Positions 39,894 through 47,047 of a stretch of 51,518 nucleotides of DNA are shown here, piece after piece. The position numbers and the translations under genes were made by a program. Under the pieces are notes generated by a model. The model saw only the letters and a list, made by a program, of their open reading frames with translations, had not been told where the DNA came from and made no database searches. This DNA is from Microcaldota archaeon. GTDB lineage: Archaea; Micrarchaeota; Micrarchaeia; Micrarchaeales; CABMGC01. The number at the start of each line of letters is the position of its first letter. Position 1 is the stretch's first letter. Where the stretch lies: positions 1-51,518 of the forward strand of contig JAJYJW010000003.1 of the NCBI GenBank assembly GCA_021789155.1. Direction: 5' to 3'.

Positions 39894-40322
39894 TTATCTC
39901 TTTGGTTTCTCCTTCTTGCCCTTTATTATCTGATAAAGGTCAGCTCCGTTTATCGCTATAACTCTGTAACGCATTCCTGGAATGCAACCCATCTGACCAC
40001 GCTGCGAACCGCCAAGTCCCTGCACGGTAACTTCGTCGTGCTCATCGATGAATCCAATAGAACCATCGCCAGGCACGAATGCTCCCACTACCTTGCCGTT
40101 CTTTATCAACTGTACTCTTACGCACTTTATCTGACCTGAGTGTGGCTGCTTCTGCTGGACCGCGAATTTAGATAGGACTATCGCCTTTGCCATAGGTACT
40201 GTTCCCACAGGGTCGAACTTCTGCTTCAACTTGAAGAACTTCCTCTTCCATGATTTCTTCAGCATACGCTGAAGCCTTCTTTTCTTTTTCAATTCTTTTG
40301 CAGCAAATTCTCCCTTAGGCAA
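39894..40322 (-). CDS. rps12: Ribosomal protein S12 with changed decoding-loop motifs
   Basis: uS12 of 142 residues; the frame and most landmarks are clear (KFDPVGTVPMAKAIVLSKF, VRVQLIKNGKVVGAFVPGDGSIGFIDEHDEV, GKKEKPKR). The near-universal PNSAIRK loop facing the A-site reads PHSGQIK (60-66), and the second decoding loop, usually SMGRSMGDIPGVRY, reads SQRGQMGCIPGMRY. I checked the first against the bases at about 40130-40150. The start is TTG 40322, since no ATG/GTG exists in frame before it and a TATA-like GATATTTAAAAA lies about 27 nt upstream. The downstream order is S7 then EF-2. Confidence 0.94.
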   Translation of the reverse strand: MPKGEFAAKELKKKRRLQRMLKKSWKRKFFKLKQKFDPVGTVPMAKAIVLSKFAVQQKQPHSGQIKCVRVQLIKNGKVVGAFVPGDGSIGFIDEHDEVTVQGLGGSQRGQMGCIPGMRYRVIAINGADLYQIIKGKKEKPKR

Positions 40323-40353
40323 TAAAACACACTCATTTGAAATTTTTTAAATA

Positions 40354-40653
40354 TCACTGTCCTTCTTCGAGGATACTCGAGTTACCTGCATCTATTACTG
40401 CTACAGCATTCATAGAATAAGGCTTTCCGCACAACGTGCCGAGTTCCAATGAACCGTTATCGAACTTCGCAACCTTTATGCCTGCGACACTGCACGCGTG
40501 AATTATATCGAGAACCGCTTCCTTCTTGCCGTTCTCCGCCACAACCACGAGCTTTGCGCTGTTGTCGCTTATGGCGCGCATTACTTCATTAGTACCAAGG
40601 GCTACTTTGCCCGTATCTACAGCAAGCCTGAGATGCTTAGCCAAATCACTCAT
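40354..40653 (-). CDS. rpl30e: Ribosomal protein L30e
   Basis: 99 residues of the L7Ae/L30e RNA-binding family. LRLAVDTGKVALGTNEVMRAI and AKLVVVAENGKKEAVLDIIHACS are typical eL30, as is the late cysteine segment ELGTLCGKPYSMNAVAVIDAG. In most archaea it is followed by nusA and rps12; here rps12 follows directly, 31 nt on, and no nusA is present. Start ATG 40653 has a TATA element (CTTTTATATTC on the minus strand, 40671-40681) about 23 nt upstream and a stronger one (AAGCTTTATATACC) near 40746-40759. Confidence 0.93.
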   Translation of the reverse strand: MSDLAKHLRLAVDTGKVALGTNEVMRAISDNSAKLVVVAENGKKEAVLDIIHACSVAGIKVAKFDNGSLELGTLCGKPYSMNAVAVIDAGNSSILEEGQ

Positions 40654-40745
40654 GTCAACAACTTTATTGAATATAAAAGACGCCTTACAGTCAGTAAACA
40701 GAATAGGACTGAAAAATGCGCTTTCTGCGATACAATTATTCTCAT

Positions 40746-40759
40746 AAAGGTATATAAAG
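40746..40759 (-). promoter_or_regulatory. Strong TATA-like element upstream of rpl30e
   Basis: GGTATATAAAGCTT on the plus strand is a strong TATA match in either direction. Read on the minus strand it would start the translation operon with a leader of about 70 nt. The region 40660-40842 holds this element and the nearer rpl30e TATA box but no convincing gene. Confidence 0.4.
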
Positions 40760-40842
40760 CTTACAGAATATCTGCATTTGATAGATATCCTACTCAGCTA
40801 TAATCTGCTTTTTTCCTGCTTCCTACGCTTTATGCTTAAACA

Positions 40843-42030
40843 TCAGTTTCTTGCGTTGGATTTGAGGCCTTCGCGCAACTCCGATATTGAATCGTTGAAT
40901 AGGTAAACAAGCTCGGGTGTAGCTGAATAGAGGTCTGCCACGGCATCAATCTTATTTATGATGTTGAATTCGGTATCGATATTGTACTCGTCTTTCGTTT
41001 CCCTAAGCATAATCATGAACATTACGCTAGGCACATAAGTATATGGAGCAATCTTCTTCCATATTTCTGCAGAAAACTCCTTATCCTGCCATATTGTATC
41101 TATTTTGTCAGTTGGAATTTGATTCTGATTGCCAAATAACTTATCATACTTGCCGTACTTCTTTATCTCTATGGCGAGTTTCTCTCTGACGTCACTCAGT
41201 GTTATCGGATAAGATTCTATTATCCTTGCCATAATCTCTGTCAATTCAATAACCTCTTCCGTATTTTCAGATGATATATACGCTGGGTTGACGTTCCTCA
41301 AAACTATCCTTGAATCGAGTATTTTACTTGATATTGCCTCTACGAGCAGGTCCTCGAATAATTTTGCGGTGCCTTCCCTTACATTTAAGTCAGGCGCGAA
41401 AAATCCTGCAACTGAAGAGTAGAACCTAAAGAACTTATTGAACTGGTCTGCGTGCACGAATTCATGTGCTATCGTGCCTATGAACGTAATTATGAAAGCG
41501 TTCTTGCATTCCTCCAAAGCTTCATTCGCGTTCATGCCGGTTACATTGAGGATGTATTCCGTAGAAAAGTTTTCTGGGATTACAGATATGTCCTCGCTAG
41601 TACTCCCTACCTCCTGATTGTAGTATGCGAGGGTTATATCCCTAAATATGTCTTTTTTGTCGTTTTGAACTTCAGCTGCAGCTTCAGGCGTTTTAATGCT
41701 TATGCTTAAGTCCCTAAGCAAAGCCATGCCTATACCCTCCATGTGGTCGCGTATGATCGTAACCGCACTTTTCATAGCCTGCTCAAACTTGTCGTTTTCG
41801 CGTTTTGAATCGAAGTTAACATGTGCGTTCGCAGTGCTTTCCTCTATTGAAACGCTTGCGAATACGTATTTATCCAAAGCCCGTTTGCATTCATCGAATA
41901 AAGAAACTGCTTCTTCATTGCTTATGAATTCGAACATTCTGTTTACATTCTTGAAAAGCCCATCATTATCTGCGGAAAGCATGTCGTTGCTCAGCGTGTC
42001 TCTCCTTTCAAGAATCTTCTCCCAGGCCAT
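40843..42030 (-). CDS. Putative soluble zinc metalloprotease (HExxH, gluzincin-like), unknown family
   Basis: 395 residues, mostly helical, with no signal peptide or TM segment except that the active-site helix is hydrophobic (FIITFIGTIAHEFVH). HEFVH at 189-193 is a perfect HExxH motif, and REGTAKLFEDLL provides E219, 26 residues on, as the likely third zinc ligand in an EGxA context, the gluzincin pattern. The first 180 residues show no known domain. I do not recognise a family. ATG 42030 has a TATA-like GAATATAGC about 20 nt upstream. It stands alone between rpl30e and the signal peptidase gene on the same strand. Confidence 0.78.
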   Translation of the reverse strand: MAWEKILERRDTLSNDMLSADNDGLFKNVNRMFEFISNEEAVSLFDECKRALDKYVFASVSIEESTANAHVNFDSKRENDKFEQAMKSAVTIIRDHMEGIGMALLRDLSISIKTPEAAAEVQNDKKDIFRDITLAYYNQEVGSTSEDISVIPENFSTEYILNVTGMNANEALEECKNAFIITFIGTIAHEFVHADQFNKFFRFYSSVAGFFAPDLNVREGTAKLFEDLLVEAISSKILDSRIVLRNVNPAYISSENTEEVIELTEIMARIIESYPITLSDVREKLAIEIKKYGKYDKLFGNQNQIPTDKIDTIWQDKEFSAEIWKKIAPYTYVPSVMFMIMLRETKDEYNIDTEFNIINKIDAVADLYSATPELVYLFNDSISELREGLKSNARN

Positions 42031-42138
42031 GAGTATAATGACGCAAAAGTTAGCTATATTCAGTGCTTTGTCAACGTTTACGCATGCTTAACGAAAATCA
42101 AACCAAAAGCCACGTATATCGCTTGCGTTAAAACCTAA

Positions 42139-43173
42139 TCAGTTAGTTATTGTCTGGTTGCAACCTGCAGGCGTTGCTAGCTGTCCGCTGAGAAGCAGCT
42201 TGACGTAGCCTACAAGGGGTATATCGGCTATCACGTATCCTACCACCCTGCTGCTCGGTATTGGCGTATTTCCGAACTGCAGATCAAGCGATGGATTGTT
42301 GTTGCCTTTAGTTAGCAGATACATCCCGGAGCTCGTGTTTACTGCTGCATATACTCTATGTATTATGTCTCCGCTGAACGTGTCGTTCTTTGAAGTTGAA
42401 TAGACTACAATTGGGAGGGTGTTGCTTCGATAAACTGTTGAATTGCCAACGCTTATGCTATTCGTCTGTATTATCAGCGCATTCCTGCCGTCAACTGAAA
42501 CGTTGCCTATAGAATAGGAATATTTTATCGGATTGCTTTCGGGATTAGGTCCCACGAAGCATCTGTAATATGAAGAAACGTCTTGCTGATAACTGTAGAC
42601 CGAAAGGCATTTCGAATCGTACAATCCCACGTTTAGGTTAGACGTATTATTCACTATGTTGCTTATTGCGGATTTGCTGTGCTGATACCAAAAATATACG
42701 AGATGCTCGGTTCCGGATTGAGATAGCTTCGAGAAGTTGCTTGCGGAGACGTTGAGAATTGGTATATCATGCTGTGCTATGAACTGGGACTCGTTTCCTA
42801 TGCCGTGAAGTATTACCAAATCGCCCCTATGCAAATAAGGAAGCATGCTGCAGCTCGCAACCGCATTTATCGGAGAGCTCGTTCCCAGAATAAACGACAA
42901 TGCGATCCATATCGCTATCGCGTATATTGCAGCATGCATGAAATCCGAGGCTGCGCCCTTCATTCCGCTTGTACCTATGTTCTGCTTTATCTCTGCTATG
43001 AAAACGAGCACTATGCTCAGGAATGCGAATACGCCCAGAAGGATGTTGCTCGTATATGCATATCCCAATATTGAGACTATCAGAAGAGAATATGCTATGT
43101 ACAATAGCGCAGTGTCTGCCTTCTTTGAGCTCTTTGAAGGAAACAAATTGCTCTTCTTCCTTTTCAAGCGCAT
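42139..43173 (-). CDS. S26B-type signal peptidase with large extracytoplasmic insertion
   Basis: 344 residues from ATG 43173. Three or four N-terminal TM helices precede the catalytic serine in ASCSMLPYLHRGDLVIL, and the catalytic histidine is in GDIIHRVY, the Ser-His arrangement of archaeal/ER-type enzymes. The later box reads TKGNNNPSLD where TKGDNN is usual, so the box Asp is replaced by Asn. An insert of roughly 120 residues, rich in N-glycosylation sequons, separates the Ser and His boxes and makes the enzyme about twice the usual archaeal size. GTG 43182 is in frame, but TTAGGTG just before ATG 43173 favours the latter. It lies 9 nt after the SMC stop. Confidence 0.82.
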   Translation of the reverse strand: MRLKRKKSNLFPSKSSKKADTALLYIAYSLLIVSILGYAYTSNILLGVFAFLSIVLVFIAEIKQNIGTSGMKGAASDFMHAAIYAIAIWIALSFILGTSSPINAVASCSMLPYLHRGDLVILHGIGNESQFIAQHDIPILNVSASNFSKLSQSGTEHLVYFWYQHSKSAISNIVNNTSNLNVGLYDSKCLSVYSYQQDVSSYYRCFVGPNPESNPIKYSYSIGNVSVDGRNALIIQTNSISVGNSTVYRSNTLPIVVYSTSKNDTFSGDIIHRVYAAVNTSSGMYLLTKGNNNPSLDLQFGNTPIPSSRVVGYVIADIPLVGYVKLLLSGQLATPAGCNQTITN

Positions 43174-43182
43174 TTTTTGCAC

Positions 43183-46100
43183 CTAACCCTTGTTAGCGGT
43201 TGCGGCTTTTGCCAGCATCGCCCTAATGTCAAGGCCTATCGCCTTCGATTCGTTCTCGCTCTTCGTAACTCCTATGGCTGCATCAGCATTCATTATCAAT
43301 GAATCGTTGTGGCTGACAACGACGAACTGCGAATTCGCGCTCAGTTCCTTTATGAGCTTCGACAGCTTCTTCGAATTCTCCTTATCGAGTGCGGTATCCA
43401 CTTCGTCGAATATGTAAAGCGAGGAAGGCTTGTAAGAATGAATGGCGAACAGCAACATCAGAAGAACCAGCGAACGTTCCCCTCCAGACATTGAAGATTC
43501 GCGCTTCGATGTCTTCCCTTCGGTTATCTTTATGAATAGTCCGCTATTGAACGGTTCTTTCGGATTCTCCAGTTCTATCTGCGCCTTGCCCGGGAATATG
43601 TAGTTGAATAGTTTTGAGAAGTTCTTGTTGACCGCATCGAAAGTGTTGACGAATATGTTGAGCTTCTTCGAGTCTATCTCGTCTATCATGTGCATTACTG
43701 AATCGCGCTCAGCTTCTATTGTATTCAATCTGCCCTGTATCTCATCAAGCTCTTTCTTCCTTATCTCATAAGCTTCTGGTGCTTTCAGGTTGACGTTGCT
43801 CATTTCATTCAAAAGCATAGATGTGGCGCTTGCGTCAGCCTCGAGTTTCTCCACGCTTTCCTCAATAATAGCATAAGTTGTCTGATAGCTAGCAAGCTCC
43901 GCCTTAAGGTCTGATATCCTCACTTCCAACTGCGAGGATTTCAGTTTTGAATCGTTTATGTTCCTGTCAAAAGTTTCGAGCTTTGCAGAGATGCTGCCCC
44001 TTTGGGTCGACATCGCGTTGATTTCGGTGTCTATCGCCTGAAGCCTTTCGTACGCCTTCTTGCCCACGCTGCTTGCCGCGCTAGCTTTCTCTTCCAACTC
44101 TGCCTTGCCTTTCGACAGAATGGTGTATTTCGCGTCGAGTTCCCTTGCCGAAAATTCCTGCTCTTCCATTTCCTTTTCCATTGAGGAAATTGAGGTTTCC
44201 GTTTGCTTCTTCTTCGCTTCCAGCATAGAACCGCGAGTCGAAAGTTCTACCCCGTGCATTTTGAGTTCCTCAAGCTCCTTCGCGAGCTGCTTGCCCTGGG
44301 AATCGGTGGCTGCGGTTTTAGCTGAATTTATGTATGCGTTGTAAAGCGACGACTGCTCTTCCTTGAGTGCGTTGTATTCGCGCATATTAGACGATAAAGT
44401 AGATTTGGCTTGTTCCTCCGCAGAAGCTATGGTGCTTAACTTCGATTTCGAGGATTCGACGTTCTTCAGCGATGTTTGGACAAGAGATTCTGCTTCTTCA
44501 AGCTCCTTTGCCAGCATTTCCAGCTTTACGCTTACCGAATTATGCTCGAGTTCTATCCTTGCCTTGTCCGTGCGCTGCCTTTCTACAAGAGAATCGCCTT
44601 CAGACAGTTTCGATATCAGTTCTTCCTTCCTTGCATTAAGCTCCTTTATGCTATTGTCAAGCGATGAAAGAGACACGCGCCTTTTCTGATTGCCTCCGGA
44701 GACGACTCCGGATGACTCTACAAGATCGCCTTCCTTGGTTACGTACCTGCGCTGCCCTATTCCAAGTTTCTTGGCATCTTCTATCCTGCTTATGAGATAC
44801 GTGCCGCCGAATACGTATTCGAACACCTTAGAGTATTTGGGATCGAAGCTCACCAGATCAAGAACAGGTATCGCGCCGCCTACACTCTGCTTTTCATGGG
44901 CTTTGACGTTAAGTTCTGATATAGGTATGAAAGTTGCCCTGCCCAGGGAATTCTGCTTCAGAAACTCGATTATCTTCGATGCAGTTCCGATGTTGTTTAC
45001 AACAAGGTAATCCATTCGGGCTGATGCCGCGGAATCAATGGCCTGCGAATATTCTGCCGGATATGTCACTATGTCCGAAACCTTTCCATAGAATCCATCT
45101 TTCTCGGTGAACGCGTTTCTTATGTTATCCAAATATGAAGATTCACGACCGTGGTACATCGCGCGCTGCTCCCTGACGGATATGAGCTTTGTGTCAATAG
45201 AATCTATTTCCTTCCTTATTCCGGTAGCATTATCGTCCTTCCTGTTCAGCAAGGACATGCTCTTGCTCAGCTCCACCTTCAATGATGAAAGCTGCTTGTT
45301 AAGCTCGTTGTGCTCTTTCTTAAGAATCGCGAGTTTGTCTCTTGCATTTTCATACTTGCTCTGTTCAGTAGTTATGTAATTGTCGGTTGAAATATTGTCT
45401 GCATTAAGTATGGCGATTTTTGAGTTCAATGCCGCGATTACTTTATCGAGTTCGCGCAATCTTGAATCAATGCTTTCCATGCGCTCCTTTCCAGAATCTG
45501 CGTTGTTGTTGGATATGCCGAGCATTGGCTCAAGCTCCTTCGTGCGTTTCCTGATGCCAGCCATTTCCGAATTTATCGAATCGATTTCAACAGAGCATGC
45601 CTTGAGCTCGTCTTTCGATGTCACTATCTGCTTCTTTCTCTCTGAAAGCAGGGATTTGGTTGAATCGAGTTGCGCGTTGACTTTCGCAATATCAGTGTTT
45701 AGCATTTCGAGCTTCTTCGCGTCTGCTCCAGCTGAAAGGGTGCTTTCGCTGAGCTCTTTGGTTATTGACTGGCGTTCCTGAGTAAGCGCATCTAGAGATG
45801 AGTTCAACTCAGACAGTTCCTTCGCGAGTTCTGCCCTTGACGCATCAAGCTTCGCGAGTTCCTGCATTATGGAATTGTAGGAAACGCTTGCATCTTTTTC
45901 CCTTTTTGCGAGAACGTTGTAGCGCAGTAAAGCAAGCTTCTCCTTGAGCGCAAGATACTTCTCTGCGGCGCTCTTCTCCTTCTCGAGCTCTGCGAGAAAT
46001 CCTGATCTTTCTCCCATAATAAGTTTTGCCTCGCTGAGCCTAATTTCCACCTTGCCCAGTTCCTTCAGCGCTTCGTTCTTCTTCTCATCGAATTCCTTTA

Positions 46101-46587
46101 TTCCCGCAGCTATGTCTATCAATTCCCTTCTCTCCTTAGGCGTAGTGTAGATTAGCTTGTTTATTTCTCCCTGCGTTATGGTATTCGTATCGTTAAGGAC
46201 AAGGCGATGGGCGCGGAGCTCCTCTATTATCTCGTTCCTTTTAGCATGCTTGCCATTGAGATGGAATGCGCTTTTGCCATCCGAGCGGACAATCCTTAGC
46301 ACTTCAACCTGCTTTCCTTCGTTGTTCGCGAATAGGAGCTTGACATGTGCCTTAGGTAGCGAATCTTTGTTCTTCTTGAGTGCGCTTGCGCTGTTGATCA
46401 GCATCTCTAGCTTGTTTACACGGAGCCTGCGCATCGAGCTTTCGCCGAGAGCGAAAAGTAGAGCATCGCATATGTTGCTTTTTCCCGAGCCGTTAGGACC
46501 AACAACGCACGTAAAGCCATTGCTGAACATAAGGTCTGCGGAATGGAAAGACTTGAAATTGTGAAGGGATATGCTCTTTAGATACAT
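43183..46587 (-). CDS. smc: Chromosome segregation ATPase SMC
   Basis: 1134 residues with full SMC layout. Walker A is GPNGSGKS (30-37) after the N-terminal LHNFKSF motif. Long coiled coils at about 160-490 and 650-960 flank a hinge (about 500-640; DYLVVNNIGTASKIIEFLKQ and GGAIPVLDLV). The C-terminal head has the signature MSGGERSL and Walker B LYIFDEVDTALD. The hinge glycine motif appears as SGVVSGG. It acts with kleisin proteins (not in this window) in chromosome organisation. ATG 46587 lies about 30 nt after a GGTATAGC element. The signal peptidase gene follows in the same operon. Confidence 0.96.
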   Translation of the reverse strand: MYLKSISLHNFKSFHSADLMFSNGFTCVVGPNGSGKSNICDALLFALGESSMRRLRVNKLEMLINSASALKKNKDSLPKAHVKLLFANNEGKQVEVLRIVRSDGKSAFHLNGKHAKRNEIIEELRAHRLVLNDTNTITQGEINKLIYTTPKERRELIDIAAGIKEFDEKKNEALKELGKVEIRLSEAKLIMGERSGFLAELEKEKSAAEKYLALKEKLALLRYNVLAKREKDASVSYNSIMQELAKLDASRAELAKELSELNSSLDALTQERQSITKELSESTLSAGADAKKLEMLNTDIAKVNAQLDSTKSLLSERKKQIVTSKDELKACSVEIDSINSEMAGIRKRTKELEPMLGISNNNADSGKERMESIDSRLRELDKVIAALNSKIAILNADNISTDNYITTEQSKYENARDKLAILKKEHNELNKQLSSLKVELSKSMSLLNRKDDNATGIRKEIDSIDTKLISVREQRAMYHGRESSYLDNIRNAFTEKDGFYGKVSDIVTYPAEYSQAIDSAASARMDYLVVNNIGTASKIIEFLKQNSLGRATFIPISELNVKAHEKQSVGGAIPVLDLVSFDPKYSKVFEYVFGGTYLISRIEDAKKLGIGQRRYVTKEGDLVESSGVVSGGNQKRRVSLSSLDNSIKELNARKEELISKLSEGDSLVERQRTDKARIELEHNSVSVKLEMLAKELEEAESLVQTSLKNVESSKSKLSTIASAEEQAKSTLSSNMREYNALKEEQSSLYNAYINSAKTAATDSQGKQLAKELEELKMHGVELSTRGSMLEAKKKQTETSISSMEKEMEEQEFSARELDAKYTILSKGKAELEEKASAASSVGKKAYERLQAIDTEINAMSTQRGSISAKLETFDRNINDSKLKSSQLEVRISDLKAELASYQTTYAIIEESVEKLEADASATSMLLNEMSNVNLKAPEAYEIRKKELDEIQGRLNTIEAERDSVMHMIDEIDSKKLNIFVNTFDAVNKNFSKLFNYIFPGKAQIELENPKEPFNSGLFIKITEGKTSKRESSMSGGERSLVLLMLLFAIHSYKPSSLYIFDEVDTALDKENSKKLSKLIKELSANSQFVVVSHNDSLIMNADAAIGVTKSENESKAIGLDIRAMLAKAATANKG

Positions 46588-46680
46588 TAAACTCCACTAT
46601 CCACCGTATGGTCGCTATACCTGTTACACATTAAACCTTTTTAAGGCTTTGATGAATGTAAAAATTAGATAAAAATTGAA

Positions 46681-46986
46681 TTAATATGTACTTGATATAG
46701 ACATTGCCGCTATCTTATGTTCTAATGCTTTTGAAAGCGTGCTGGAAAAGCCAAAGATATTTGGAACTGCCTTCACGACATTGGTCCTTTGAATGATGGA
46801 GCGCGCTACGCGAAGCTTGCTCAGTTTTATCGATAGGTTTTTGCCCTTAGCAGTTGAGATAACGTCCATGTGCTTCGTCATCTCGATTATCTGATTATCA
46901 AGGTCGTTAGGAGTATCTATCTTCAATGTAGATGCATCCCATAAGGGAAGATCTTTAATCTTACTCTCTTTCTTTATTAATCCCAC
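46681..46986 (-). CDS. Hypothetical 101-residue protein
   Basis: A small basic protein (GLIKKESKIKDLPLWDASTLK...) of unknown family, predicted helical, without TM segments. The start is GTG 46986; no ATG is in frame nearby. It lies 61 nt downstream of the 988-residue coiled-coil gene in the same direction and could be its operon partner. There is no recognisable motif; the coding call rests on the open frame, the gene spacing and the absence of a better frame here. Confidence 0.55.
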   Translation of the reverse strand: MGLIKKESKIKDLPLWDASTLKIDTPNDLDNQIIEMTKHMDVISTAKGKNLSIKLSKLRVARSIIQRTNVVKAVPNIFGFSSTLSKALEHKIAAMSISSTY

Positions 46987-47047
46987 AAAATCGTCTAATC
47001 CGTGAGTATCCTAATTTGCGTGTCTCTATTTCCAACGTGCAATAAAA

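Noticed and set aside
40650-40745. 31-codon frame ending in an ATGA overlap with rpl30e (possible leader peptide)
   Set aside because: Its ATG lies 1 nt after the TATA-like element, so it would be upstream of the transcription start; composition is not protein-like.
43190-46564. Long plus-strand open frames opposite smc
   Set aside because: They are mirror frames of the coiled-coil coding sequence; smc on the minus strand is complete and unambiguous.
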